Source: JBHJGM01 sp050331815
Lineage (GTDB): Bacteria > Verrucomicrobiota > Verrucomicrobiia > Opitutales > JBHJGM01
Reading direction: 5' to 3'
DNA: 64,000 bases
NCBI GenBank assembly: GCA_050331815.1
Contig: JBHJGM010000010.1
Coordinates: 1 to 64,000 of the forward strand
Both the position numbers and the translations under genes were made by a program. The notes beneath the pieces are model-generated. The model saw nothing but the letters and a program-made list of their open reading frames with translations. It was not told where the DNA came from and did no database searches. Positions within the stretch are counted from its first letter, which is position 1. Each line of letters starts with the position of its first letter. Below, piece by piece: positions 7,884-16,480 of the stretch.

Positions 7884-9755
7884 ATGTCTACGACCGCGCC
7901 CGAAACGCACGAATTCCAGGCCGAGGTAAAGCAGGTGCTCGATATCGTCGTGCACTCGCTGTACACCGATAAAGAGATTTTCATTCGCGAGCTGATTAGC
8001 AACGGCTCGGATGCGCTGGAAAAGTTGCGCCACCTGCAACTGACCGAAAAAAATGTCTTCGACGATAATCTGGGACTGGAGCTTTCGCTGACGTCCGACG
8101 ATACGGCCGGAACGCTCACGATTCAGGACTTTGGCGTGGGCATGAACCGCGAGGAGCTGGTGGAGAATCTCGGCACGATCGCCCATTCGGGTTCGAAGGC
8201 CTTTTTGAAGGCGCTGCAAGAGAGCGGCGGCGACCGCAACGACAACCTGATCGGGCAGTTTGGCGTGGGCTTTTACAGCGTGTTCATGGTGGCCGATGAG
8301 GTAAAGGTGTACACGCGCTCGTGGAAGCCCGACGGCGAGGGCCTGCTTTGGACCAGCGACGGCTCGGGCAGCTATTCCATCGAGCCGACCGAAGGCCTGC
8401 GTCGCGGCACCAAGATCGTGGTGAAGCTGGCCAGCGAGCACAAGGAGTTTGCGCGGGAGCACCGGGTGAAGCAAATCGTGGAACAATACTCGCGCTTTGT
8501 GCAATTCCCCATCCAGCTCAACGGGGAAAAGGTAAACACCATGAAGGCGCTCTGGCTGCGGGCGAAAAACGAAATCAAAGCCGAAGAGTACACGGAGTTT
8601 TACAAGTACCAGGCACACGCGGCGGAGGATCCGTTCGACTGGTTTCATTTCAGCGCGGACGCACCGCTGGCGATCAACGCGCTGGTCTACATCCCGGGCA
8701 TGAATCAGGAGCGCTTTGGGTTCGGACGGACCGAACCTGGCGTGGCGCTGTATTGCCGTAAGGTGCTGATCGACCCGAGCCCAGAAAAACTGCTGCCGGA
8801 GTGGTGCCGCTTTCTGAAGGGCGTCGTCGACAGTGCGGATCTGCCGCTGAATATCTCGCGCGAATCGATGCAGGACAGTGCGCTGGTGCAAAAGCTGGGC
8901 CGGGTGATCACCAAGCGCTTCATCAAGCATCTCGACGAACTGGCCAAAAAAGATGCCGAAAAGTACGTGAAGTTTTTCAAGCTCTTCGGCCATTTCCTGA
9001 AGGAGGGCGTGGTGAATGACTTTAACAACAAGGACGCGCTGGCGCCCTTGCTGCGCTTCGAAAGCAGCGCGACCGAAGCTGGCGCATTCACCAGCCTGCA
9101 AGCGTACGTGGACCGAATGAAGCCGGACCAGAAGACCATCTACACGCTGTCCGGACCGAGCCGCCAGGCGCTGGAAAGTGGGCCCTACCTAGAGGCCTTT
9201 CAGGCGCGCGGCCTGGAGGTACTCTTCTTTTACGAACCGGTGGACGAGTTCACGGTGCAGCACCTGGGCACGTTTGCGGAGAAGACGTTTGCGAGCGCGG
9301 ACCAGGCCGATATCGACCTGGGCAAATCTGACAGCGAGCCCGAGGGCGAGCCGCTCGAACGCGAACAGGTCGAGGCCCTGTGTGGCTGGCTGAAGGAAAC
9401 GCTCGGCGAGGAAAAAGTCTCGCGGGTGGCACCTTCGGAGCGTCTGGTGGGCAGCCCGGCGGTGGCTTTGAACGCGGACAAGATGATGTCGACCTCGATG
9501 CGGCGGTTGATGCAAGCGATGAAGGGCGACCAGGACGAGCCGCTGCCGCCACCTGCGGTGAATCTGGAAATCAATCCCCGTCACCCGCTGGTTCGCAACC
9601 TGAGCATACTTCGTGAAACTGACTCGGCTCTGGCCGAACTGGTGGCCCAGCAGGTACTCGACAATGCCCTAACGGCTGCCGGGCTGCTGGAAGATCCGCG
9701 GGCGATGGTTGGGCGCGTGTACGAGCTGCTTGAACGCGTCAGCCGCAAGGACTAG
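7884..9755 (+). CDS. htpG: Hsp90-family molecular chaperone HtpG
   Basis: The 623-residue protein has the standard bacterial Hsp90 layout. The N-terminal GHKL ATPase (residues about 10-220) includes IFIRELISNGSDALEKLR, DFGVGMNREEL and GQFGVGFYSVFMVAD. The middle domain carries the conserved Arg in LPLNISRESMQ. The C-terminal dimerisation domain ends near 623 without an MEEVD tail. It is a cytoplasmic ATP-dependent folding chaperone. The ATG at 7884 directly precedes the conserved THEFQAEVKQ start, with no Shine-Dalgarno sequence. Its length matches E. coli HtpG (624). It is convergent with the small membrane protein gene 14 bases downstream. Confidence 0.97.
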   Translation: MSTTAPETHEFQAEVKQVLDIVVHSLYTDKEIFIRELISNGSDALEKLRHLQLTEKNVFDDNLGLELSLTSDDTAGTLTIQDFGVGMNREELVENLGTIAHSGSKAFLKALQESGGDRNDNLIGQFGVGFYSVFMVADEVKVYTRSWKPDGEGLLWTSDGSGSYSIEPTEGLRRGTKIVVKLASEHKEFAREHRVKQIVEQYSRFVQFPIQLNGEKVNTMKALWLRAKNEIKAEEYTEFYKYQAHAAEDPFDWFHFSADAPLAINALVYIPGMNQERFGFGRTEPGVALYCRKVLIDPSPEKLLPEWCRFLKGVVDSADLPLNISRESMQDSALVQKLGRVITKRFIKHLDELAKKDAEKYVKFFKLFGHFLKEGVVNDFNNKDALAPLLRFESSATEAGAFTSLQAYVDRMKPDQKTIYTLSGPSRQALESGPYLEAFQARGLEVLFFYEPVDEFTVQHLGTFAEKTFASADQADIDLGKSDSEPEGEPLEREQVEALCGWLKETLGEEKVSRVAPSERLVGSPAVALNADKMMSTSMRRLMQAMKGDQDEPLPPPAVNLEINPRHPLVRNLSILRETDSALAELVAQQVLDNALTAAGLLEDPRAMVGRVYELLERVSRKD

Positions 9756-9769
9756 CCAGAGGACCCAAC

Positions 9770-9925
9770 TCAGTCCTTCTTGAAGAAAATCAGCAGGATA
9801 AAAGGCAGGATCGCGAAGACCGCCATCACCACGTAGAGGATCTTCAGGTGGCGGTCGGCCCGCTTTTGAACCTGCGGATCGACCGGAGGTGCTTGTTTGT
9901 CGGGTTCTGGTTCGGGCGTGCTCAT
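9770..9925 (-). CDS. Small single-pass membrane protein of unknown function (51 aa)
   Basis: This 51-residue protein begins with a polar, Pro/Glu/Asp-rich and then basic segment (residues 1-27). It ends with one transmembrane helix (about 29-47, rich in Ile, Leu and Phe) and a Lys-Lys-Asp tail, so it is probably C-tail anchored with its N-terminus in the cytoplasm. Its start is fixed by a 4-base ATGA overlap (9922-9925) with the stop of the upstream formylglycine-enzyme-fold gene, which implies translational coupling. A longer frame exists upstream, but it lies inside that gene's reading frame and has biased, coding-shadow composition. No family is recognised. Confidence 0.7.
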   Translation of the reverse strand: MSTPEPEPDKQAPPVDPQVQKRADRHLKILYVVMAVFAILPFILLIFFKKD

Positions 9926-11745
9926 CGAGCGGCAGCGGTCGTGGTTTCGCCGGTGGTCGCCGGATTCAACGGGCGGTTCCACTCGACCACGAAACGAAAG
10001 CCGATGAAGCGGGTGCGCTCGCCACGGCCCCGTTCTTCCTGCGGCAAGCGAAGCAGCGAATCGGTGGTGTCGACCGCGCTGCCGCCCATCACGATGGCGC
10101 GGTTCTCGCCAGTGGAGCTTTCGGGCAGGGCCCACTCGGCAACGTTGCCCAGCAGATCGTGAAAGCCCGCGGAATTGGCGGCCGAGGTCTCCACTCTTTG
10201 GATACGCCCTTCGGAGTTGGCAAGGTTCCAGGAAATCTGGTTGAGGTTGATGCTGGTGCCGGCGTCGCGCGGGTCGCTACTCAAGTAGCGCAGGCTGCCG
10301 ATGGCGGACTTAAACTCGTCGGGGCGCGGCAGGCGGACCGGGCGCGCGAGTATCCAGCTCAGGCGTTCGCAAAAGCGCTCGGCCTCGTTCCAGGAAAGTG
10401 CGCTGACCGGGTAATCATCGCCGCGTGGGTCCTGGCTGGGGTTGGAGCGCATGACCGCGCTATAAAGCGCCTGGGAAACTTCATGGTCGAAGAGAAAGAT
10501 GCCATCGAAATCGGGCACGGTCCGCAGGTTTGAAACGATGTGTTGCTGCAGGTAACCGAAGTTGCCGCGCAGGAGCTTGAGGATTTTCAGCCGCAGGATG
10601 TGGTCCTCGGTGACGACGGTGCTGTTAGGAAATTCGCCCCGGAAGCGCTCGGCCTTGTCGGCCAGTTCACTGACGAGGCGGCTGGCCCGGCTGACTTCGC
10701 CAGAGAGCAGAAGCTGGTCGAGGCGGGCCGCATCGGCGATGATTTCGTCGGCCAATTCGCGGCTTTTGGCCATCTGGCTCAGCGCCAGCAAATCCTTGGC
10801 GCGGTCGCGCGATTCAAAGTCGCTGCGTGGGAACTCGTCATTAATGGTATCCTGGGTCTGGTAGGCCTCGAGGTAAAGTTCGGCGGCTTTCAGCGGGTGG
10901 CCATCGATTTCAAGTTGGGAGGCTTCGGCGACCAGCGCATTGACCTTCTCGTGCAGGCCGGCCGAACGCAGCGAGGCAAGGCGGCCCTGCAGGGCGCTCT
11001 CGCGGGCGCGATTGTTGGAGTTGTTGTTGGGCAGCTTGTGGATGATCTGCCGGTGGACCTCGATAGCCTGCTCGTAGTTGGCGATGGCGTCTGCCCAGCG
11101 CTCTTGCTGTTCGGCCTGCTGACCGGCGGTCTCGAGGTCGAGGGCCTGCTTGCGCAGGGGGGCCAGCTCGATGTTGCTGATCAGCGCACGAAAGCTGGTC
11201 TCCAGCTGCAGGTTTTCGAATTCGCTGCTGCCGTACTTATCATTGATTTCTTTCTGCAGTTTGGCGGCTTCAATGAGCTTGGCGATGGCGAGGGTATCGT
11301 CGCCGTTATCGCGCGCTCGCTGAATTTCGAGTTGCAGCTGTTTGACCTCGCGGTGCAACGGCAGCGCACGTGCGTTATGCGAATGCTTGCGTAACTGGGT
11401 GAGGCGCGAGACGTCCTGCAGGTTGTACCCGCGCCTGGAATTGAAACGCTCCTGCAGGTACACCGCGCGGGCGATCTTGCGCGCATCGTTTTCGGTGATG
11501 TTGCCCAGCTCCCAGGCCGAGAGAAACTCGCTTTCCATCTGGGTGATCTCCGCGAGCATTTCCTCGTCGCTCATCTCGTCTTCGTTGAGACGGATTGTCG
11601 ACTCGGCGATCGGGCTGGGCGACATGCGCTCGGTGAGGTAGTAGACGCCACCCAGCGTACCGCCAACCGTGACGATCAGAAAAATGATCTGAAACGGCTT
11701 TTTGAAGCGGCTGAAAAATCCGCGCGATTCTTCCTCGAAAGGCAT
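9922..11745 (-). CDS. Membrane-anchored helical protein with degenerate formylglycine-enzyme (SUMF1) domain
   Basis: The product is 607 residues. After a short basic cytoplasmic start, one transmembrane helix covers about 18-37. Residues about 50-410 are charged alpha-helix with TPR-like features, including repeated Ala-Glu-Leu-Tyr-Glu-Ala and Trp-Ala-Asp-Ala-Ile-Ala-Asn-Tyr-Glu. Residues about 430-590 match the formylglycine-generating-enzyme/sulfatase-modifying fold: SALSWNEAERFCERLS, RLPRPDEFKSA, GFHDLLGNVAEWA and the final FIGFRFVVE. The catalytic cysteine pair near the end of true enzymes is absent; the corresponding loop has no Cys. The domain is therefore more likely a binding scaffold than an oxidase. 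It is translationally coupled to the 51-residue membrane protein downstream. Confidence 0.8.
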   Translation of the reverse strand: MPFEEESRGFFSRFKKPFQIIFLIVTVGGTLGGVYYLTERMSPSPIAESTIRLNEDEMSDEEMLAEITQMESEFLSAWELGNITENDARKIARAVYLQERFNSRRGYNLQDVSRLTQLRKHSHNARALPLHREVKQLQLEIQRARDNGDDTLAIAKLIEAAKLQKEINDKYGSSEFENLQLETSFRALISNIELAPLRKQALDLETAGQQAEQQERWADAIANYEQAIEVHRQIIHKLPNNNSNNRARESALQGRLASLRSAGLHEKVNALVAEASQLEIDGHPLKAAELYLEAYQTQDTINDEFPRSDFESRDRAKDLLALSQMAKSRELADEIIADAARLDQLLLSGEVSRASRLVSELADKAERFRGEFPNSTVVTEDHILRLKILKLLRGNFGYLQQHIVSNLRTVPDFDGIFLFDHEVSQALYSAVMRSNPSQDPRGDDYPVSALSWNEAERFCERLSWILARPVRLPRPDEFKSAIGSLRYLSSDPRDAGTSINLNQISWNLANSEGRIQRVETSAANSAGFHDLLGNVAEWALPESSTGENRAIVMGGSAVDTTDSLLRLPQEERGRGERTRFIGFRFVVEWNRPLNPATTGETTTAAAR

Positions 11746-11862
11746 GTTAACAGGGAAGCGAAACGGTGTGTTGAGTCAAAAGCGAAAGGGACGCCCGGGG
11801 TGAGCGTGCGGCGGCTGCCTCCCTCACTATCGCCTGCTGAGGAAGACCGCCTAACCCCTAAA

Positions 11863-12756
11863 ATGTTCGACATTTGTGACAGTGCCGAAAAGCGTTGGCG
11901 GGTGTTCGAGCGTCTGACGATATTGGGGGCGGGCCTGCTGGGGGGCTCGCTGCTGTGGGCGGCCCGTGAGAAGGGGCTTTGCCGGGTTACGGCGGCTTGG
12001 TCCAGACGGGCAGAGACCCGGGAGGCCTGCGCTCGAAGTGCTTGGTGCGATGAGGTTTATGAGACGCCTCAGGCAGCTGTGGCCGAGGCCGACGCCGTTG
12101 TTGTCTGCGTGCCGGTCGAACGGATCGCACCCCTGGTCAGGGAGGTGGCCCCCGCGCTCAAGCCGCAGGCGCTGGTGATGGATGTTGGCAGCACCAAGGG
12201 AAAAATTTGCGCGTCACTACCCCCAGTCCTTAACGCGGAGGGGGCCGCTTTTGTGGGTGCGCACCCGATGGCTGGTTCGGAGAAAACTGGCATCGACCAC
12301 GCACGCGCCGACCTGTTTGACGATCGCAACGCCTTTATAACCCCGGTTGAGACGACTTCCGCATCGATGACGGCCCGGGCTCAGGCATTCTGGTCCGCGC
12401 TGGGCATGCGCGTCCATGTGACAACCCCCGAAACGCATGACGCGATTGTGGCGCACGTGAGTCACCTGCCCCATCTGGTGGCTTCAGCGTTGGCTCAATC
12501 ACTGTCGGAAAGCCCGCCTGAATGGCTGGCGGCCAGTGGGCCAGGCCTGCGCGACACCACACGGGTAGCCGGCGGCGATCCCAGCTTGTGGCTGGAAATC
12601 GTACGCGAGAATCGGCCCGCCGTACGCGCGGCGCTGTCCACCTTTACCGCGTCGTGGAGTGCGCTGCAGGCGGCGGTGGAGGCAGAAGACGATCCCGCCC
12701 TCGAAGCCATCTTGACGGGTGGGCAACGTTGTCGTTCGCAGCTGGAAAAAGCCTGA
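11863..12756 (+). CDS. tyrA: Prephenate dehydrogenase
   Basis: It oxidatively decarboxylates prephenate to 4-hydroxyphenylpyruvate in tyrosine biosynthesis, using NAD(P). From the chosen ATG it is 297 residues. The Rossmann motif GAGLLGGS is at 22-29, VMDVGSTKG at 105-113, and the catalytic His134 lies in GAHPMAGSEKTG. The C-terminal helical dimerisation domain contains VAHVSHLPHLVASAL. A GTG at 11800 would add 21 unconserved residues, and a GTG at 11902 would start right at the conserved Val-Phe-Glu-Arg-Leu-Thr. The ATG at 11863 is a compromise and the start is uncertain. It heads a tyrA-aroA-cmk cluster, with 8 bases to aroA. Confidence 0.9.
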   Translation: MFDICDSAEKRWRVFERLTILGAGLLGGSLLWAAREKGLCRVTAAWSRRAETREACARSAWCDEVYETPQAAVAEADAVVVCVPVERIAPLVREVAPALKPQALVMDVGSTKGKICASLPPVLNAEGAAFVGAHPMAGSEKTGIDHARADLFDDRNAFITPVETTSASMTARAQAFWSALGMRVHVTTPETHDAIVAHVSHLPHLVASALAQSLSESPPEWLAASGPGLRDTTRVAGGDPSLWLEIVRENRPAVRAALSTFTASWSALQAAVEAEDDPALEAILTGGQRCRSQLEKA

Positions 12757-12764
12757 ATGTCGCG

Positions 12765-14117
12765 ATGACAGACCCGCTTCCCATCCCACCGTTTCGCAAG
12801 CCCCTCTCCGGGCAGCGCGTGACTCTGCCCGGCTCGAAAAGCCTGACTAACCGGGCGTTGATCCTGGCCGCCTTGAGCGATCAGACCGTCACGCTGGAAG
12901 GCGCGCTGTTTTCCCGCGACTCGCGGATTATGTGCGATTGCCTCGAGAATCTTGGCTTCAAGGTCACTCTGCAACCGGAAGCCAAGCGCATCACTATCCA
13001 GGGCGGTGCCGGAAATATTCTCGCGAACACCGCGCAGTTGTTTTTGGGCAACTCGGGAACGTCGGCGCGCTTTGTCACGGCGCTGGCGGCGCTGAGGCCG
13101 GGCGGTGTCTTCAGCCTCGATGGCGACCCGCCGATGCGCCAGCGCCCCATGGAAGGGCTGCTGCGGGCTCTGGAAGCGCAGGGCACACGTTTTACGTTTC
13201 AGGGAAAGTCCTGGCACATGCCCTTCGTCATGGAAACCGATGGACTGAAGGGCGGCTCGACTCCGATCGACGCGCAGGCTAGCAGCCAGTTGCTGTCAGC
13301 CCTGCTGATGGTGGCACCGTTTGCCAGGGAACCCGCGCGCATTGAGCTTCTGGGCGAAACCGTGTCGCAACCATTTGTACGGATGACCTGCGAACTGATG
13401 GCACAACTCGGTGCGTCCAACGCGGAGGCCGCCTCAGGCAGCATTTTCGCGCCCCGTCTCCAAGACGCGTACCATTTTGAAGCCAACGCATACCTGGTCG
13501 AACCCGACGCCACCGCGGCCAGCTACTTTCTGGCGTTGCCGCTTGCTGCCGGCGGACAGCTCACGGTGACACCCTGGCCAGCACACATGCTGCAAGGAGA
13601 CGCGGCGTATGCGGACCTCATGGCGCAGCAGCGTCTGGTCGAACTGACTCGCACCTCGAACACACTGCAAGTGTCGCCAGGTGACCAACGCGCGGGTTTC
13701 TCCGCAGACTTCAACACGATCTCGGATACCTTTTTAACGCTGGCTGCCCTGGCCCCGCTGTTGAACGGGCCGACCGAGATCCGCGGCATTGGCCATACGC
13801 GGCATCAGGAAACCGACCGGATTCATGCCATGGCCACGGAGCTGCGCAAGCTGGGCCAAACCATCGAGGAAACCGACGACTCGCTCAAAATAGTGCCCGA
13901 CCCGGCAGCCTTGAAACGCGTGAGTGCGCAAGCACCGCTCGAGATTGAAACCTACGAAGACCATCGCGTGGCGATGAGTTTCGGAATCCTCGGGTCGCAT
14001 GATTTGCACGGGGACGGACGGCCCTGGCTGGCGATTCGAGATCCAGCCTGCTGCGGCAAGACCTTTCCCGACTTTTTTGAGAAACTCGATGCCCTGAGAG
14101 AAGGAAGCGATGCCTGA
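12765..14117 (+). CDS. aroA: 3-phosphoshikimate 1-carboxyvinyltransferase (EPSP synthase)
   Basis: The 450-residue enzyme of the shikimate pathway joins phosphoenolpyruvate to shikimate-3-phosphate. The substrate motif LPGSKSLTNRA is at 21-31, the PEP-site LGNSGTSARF near 94-103, and the phosphate loop DPPMRQRPM near 123. The catalytic Asp is in FNTISDTFLTLAAL, and the late motif reads RHQETDRIHAM. In that last motif Gln stands where the well-studied RxKExDR enzymes have Lys. The ATG at 12765 was chosen because homology starts there; longer versions would run back through tyrA in another frame. It overlaps cmk by 8 bases. Confidence 0.93.
   Translation: MTDPLPIPPFRKPLSGQRVTLPGSKSLTNRALILAALSDQTVTLEGALFSRDSRIMCDCLENLGFKVTLQPEAKRITIQGGAGNILANTAQLFLGNSGTSARFVTALAALRPGGVFSLDGDPPMRQRPMEGLLRALEAQGTRFTFQGKSWHMPFVMETDGLKGGSTPIDAQASSQLLSALLMVAPFAREPARIELLGETVSQPFVRMTCELMAQLGASNAEAASGSIFAPRLQDAYHFEANAYLVEPDATAASYFLALPLAAGGQLTVTPWPAHMLQGDAAYADLMAQQRLVELTRTSNTLQVSPGDQRAGFSADFNTISDTFLTLAALAPLLNGPTEIRGIGHTRHQETDRIHAMATELRKLGQTIEETDDSLKIVPDPAALKRVSAQAPLEIETYEDHRVAMSFGILGSHDLHGDGRPWLAIRDPACCGKTFPDFFEKLDALREGSDA
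14101..14107 (+). promoter_or_regulatory. Shine-Dalgarno site for cmk
   Basis: AAGGAAG lies two bases before the cmk ATG at 14110, with its purine core about five to eight bases upstream, inside the end of aroA. It is the clearest ribosome-binding-like sequence I saw at any start in the window, though its spacing is tight. Confidence 0.45.
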
Positions 14118-14796
14118 GGCGTATCCAGAAAACAAGGACGGCTTTATCGTCATCGCCATCGACGGCGGGGCGGCCTCCGGCAAATCCACCACCGCGCGGG
14201 CCCTGGCCGCCCGGCTGAATTTGCTACACGTTGACACCGGCTCACACTACCGTGCCGTGACCGCCGCGCTGCTGCAAAACGGGGTGGATGTGCGGGACTC
14301 CGAGGCGGTTGACGCGCGCTTACAGCAGTTGCGCCTGAGCAGTCGGATCGTAGGCCGGCAATCGATCATTGAACTGGACGGCACCACCTACGCGAGCGAG
14401 CAACTGCGCTCGCCGGAAGTCAACGCCGTCGTCTCGGCGGCCGCCGCGCAACCGTGTGTACGCGGTTTTCTTAAGCAGTATCAGCGCACGCAATTGGACG
14501 TGGCCCGCGAAAAAAACTTCGCCGGGCTAGTCATGGAGGGGCGCGACATCGGCTCGGTCATTCTGCCGGAGGCACCCTACCGGTTCTTTTTGGAGGCCGA
14601 TGTGGCCACGCGCCAAGTGCGCCGCGAGAAGGAAGGTCAGACCGATGCCATCGCCCAGCGCGACCGGGCCGACGCCAGCCGCAAGAGCGCGCCGCTGACC
14701 TGTCCTGAGGGTGCGGTCCGCCTGGACACCGGGGTGCTCGCCCCGGATGAAGTGGTGGCCAAAATCACTTCAATGCTGACCGAAACAGCGACTTAG
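14110..14796 (+). CDS. cmk: Cytidylate (CMP/dCMP) kinase
   Basis: The 228-residue kinase phosphorylates CMP and dCMP with ATP. The P-loop is GGAASGKST at 19-27. The CMP-binding features follow: HVDTGSHYRAVT near 42, the NMP-binding insert with SPEVNAVVSAAA near 99, and EGRDIGSVILPEA near 143. The lid-type Arg-rich stretch RRADASRKSAPL has a RDRADASRK form near 184-192. It has the length of the bacterial Cmk family and a typical position after aroA. The stop TAG overlaps the purK stop on the other strand within TTAG (14793-14796), leaving no room for a terminator between the genes. Confidence 0.93.
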   Translation: MPEAYPENKDGFIVIAIDGGAASGKSTTARALAARLNLLHVDTGSHYRAVTAALLQNGVDVRDSEAVDARLQQLRLSSRIVGRQSIIELDGTTYASEQLRSPEVNAVVSAAAAQPCVRGFLKQYQRTQLDVAREKNFAGLVMEGRDIGSVILPEAPYRFFLEADVATRQVRREKEGQTDAIAQRDRADASRKSAPLTCPEGAVRLDTGVLAPDEVVAKITSMLTETAT

Positions 14797-15929
14797 AAGG
14801 CTGGGTCTCCGCCAAGTTCAACGAACAACTGGCGGGCCGTTTTACGGCAATGCTCCGGGTCGGGATGCACAACCGTGTAGTGGCCCATCTTGCGCCCCTT
14901 GCGCGGGGCACCCTTATCGTACAAGTGCAGGTGCGCGCTCGGCTCGTCGAGGATACTGGACCAATCCGGGCTTCCGTGCGCAGGCCAGAGATCGCCCAGC
15001 AGGTTGACCATCATGGCGTGGGTGTGCTGGCCCGCAGGAACCAGCGGCAAGCCGCAAACCGCCCGGCAGTGCAGTTCGAATTGCGAGTGCGCACAGGCGT
15101 CGATGCTGTAGTGACCGCTGTTGTGCGGTCGCGGGGCAAGTTCGTTGACCAGCAGTTCTCCCTCGCTCGTTTCAAAAAATTCAACCGCAAGCACCCCGAC
15201 GTAATCCAGCGCTTCGGCAATCGCGCGGACGGTCGCTGACGCCTTCGCCTGCAGGGGCTCGCTTTGTGGCGCGGGTGCGAAGGTGGCCTGTAAAATGTGA
15301 TTTTGGTGCACGTTCTCAACCAGTGGAAAGACCTCGGTAGCACCGCTTGCAGTACGTGCGCACAGGATGGAAAGTTCGCGCCTGAACGGTATCCATTTTT
15401 CCAGCACGCACGAGCCGCCCCTGAAAAGCGAAGCCGCCTCCCCCAGTTGCGTCTGTGCTGTGAGCTTAAGCTGGCCTTTACCGTCGTAACCGCTCTCGGC
15501 CTGCTTGAGGACCGCCGGCAGGCCGATGGCGTCGATGACCTCCGGCAGCTTTTCCGGGTCGTGGACGATGGCAAAAGGCGCGCAAGCAAAGCCGTGCTCA
15601 CGCAGGAACGTTTTTTCGAGAACGCGGTGCTGGCAGATTTCCAGCGCTTTGGGCGCTGGATGAACGGGCAGTTTTTCGCTGAGGAAACGGGCCGCCGCAG
15701 ACGGGACATTCTCGAATTCCAAGGTGACCCAGCTAAGCCCGTCGGCAAACCGGGCCAGCGCGGTTGGGTCGTCATAAGAATTTGGATACGCCTGGTCCGC
15801 CACGCAGCCCGCGCAGGCATCCGGGTCCGGGTCAAAAATGCGGAAGCGCAGCCCGAGTTGACGCCCGGCCAGAATGGTCATCCTGCCCAGCTGACCGCCG
15901 CCCAGAATACCGAGCACCACCTCATTCAT
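14793..15929 (-). CDS. purK: N5-carboxyaminoimidazole ribonucleotide synthase
   Basis: The 378-residue ATP-grasp enzyme carboxylates AIR with ATP and bicarbonate in de novo purine synthesis, passing its product to PurE. It opens with VVLGILGGGQLGRM (residues 4-17). The ATP-grasp core has AVLKQAESGYDGKGQ, and later VEFFETSEGELLVNELAPRPHNSGHYSIDAC, quoted here only as a region. Downstream HLYDKGAPRKGRKMGH is the usual C-terminal ending. The ATG at 15929 begins the homology; longer frames would overlap purE. It overlaps the upstream purE by 8 bases, so the two are an operon. Confidence 0.95.
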   Translation of the reverse strand: MNEVVLGILGGGQLGRMTILAGRQLGLRFRIFDPDPDACAGCVADQAYPNSYDDPTALARFADGLSWVTLEFENVPSAAARFLSEKLPVHPAPKALEICQHRVLEKTFLREHGFACAPFAIVHDPEKLPEVIDAIGLPAVLKQAESGYDGKGQLKLTAQTQLGEAASLFRGGSCVLEKWIPFRRELSILCARTASGATEVFPLVENVHQNHILQATFAPAPQSEPLQAKASATVRAIAEALDYVGVLAVEFFETSEGELLVNELAPRPHNSGHYSIDACAHSQFELHCRAVCGLPLVPAGQHTHAMMVNLLGDLWPAHGSPDWSSILDEPSAHLHLYDKGAPRKGRKMGHYTVVHPDPEHCRKTARQLFVELGGDPAF

Positions 15930-16452
15930 CGGCGGGCAGCGCGGTGGCTTCGACGGCTTCGGTTTGTTTTTGACGCCAGTCCAGGAGGCGGTCGCGCACG
16001 CTGCCGTCACTGAGGGCAAGGATGGCGGCGGCGCTGAGGGCAGCGTTGATCGCGCCAGCCTTGCCGATGGCCAGCGTCGGCACGGGGATACCGGCGGGCA
16101 TTTGGACAATCGACAGCAGCGAATCCATACCCTTGAGGACCCGGCTCTCCACAGGTACGCCCAGCACCGGCAAATGGGTTTGCGCGGCGATCATGCCTGG
16201 CAGGTGCGCCGCCCCGCCCGCGCCTGCGATGATGACAGCGAAGCCTCGGGCCTCGGCTTCCTGGGCGTACGCGCGCATTTTTTCGGGAGTGCGGTGCGCG
16301 CTGACGATTTCACAGGCATGGGTCACGCCCAACTGCTCAAGCGTGGCGGTAGCATGGCGCAGCGTCTCCCAATCGGACTGGCTCCCCATGATGACGCCCA
16401 CCCGTGGCGGCGCATTGCTTCCGGCAGCCGTTTGTGGCTTGGTCTCCTCCAT
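15922..16452 (-). CDS. purE: N5-carboxyaminoimidazole ribonucleotide mutase
   Basis: The 176-residue class I PurE converts N5-CAIR to CAIR after PurK. Motifs are VGVIMGSQSDWETL (18-31), EIVSAHRTPEKM near 48 with the conserved His, and IIAGAGGAAHLPGM near 74, then GKAGAINAALSAAAIL near 128. An N-terminal extension of about 17 residues is polar and unconserved. Only 28 bases separate its ATG from the divergent DUF429 gene, so any promoters must overlap neighbouring sequence. Confidence 0.95.
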   Translation of the reverse strand: MEETKPQTAAGSNAPPRVGVIMGSQSDWETLRHATATLEQLGVTHACEIVSAHRTPEKMRAYAQEAEARGFAVIIAGAGGAAHLPGMIAAQTHLPVLGVPVESRVLKGMDSLLSIVQMPAGIPVPTLAIGKAGAINAALSAAAILALSDGSVRDRLLDWRQKQTEAVEATALPADE

Positions 16453-16480
16453 GATGCGCGATTAAAGAAGACGCTGCCCC

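Noticed and set aside
12522..12764. An 81-codon N-terminal extension of aroA
   Set aside because: It overlaps tyrA in another frame and precedes the LPGSKS-type start of homology. The ATG at 12765 fits the family.
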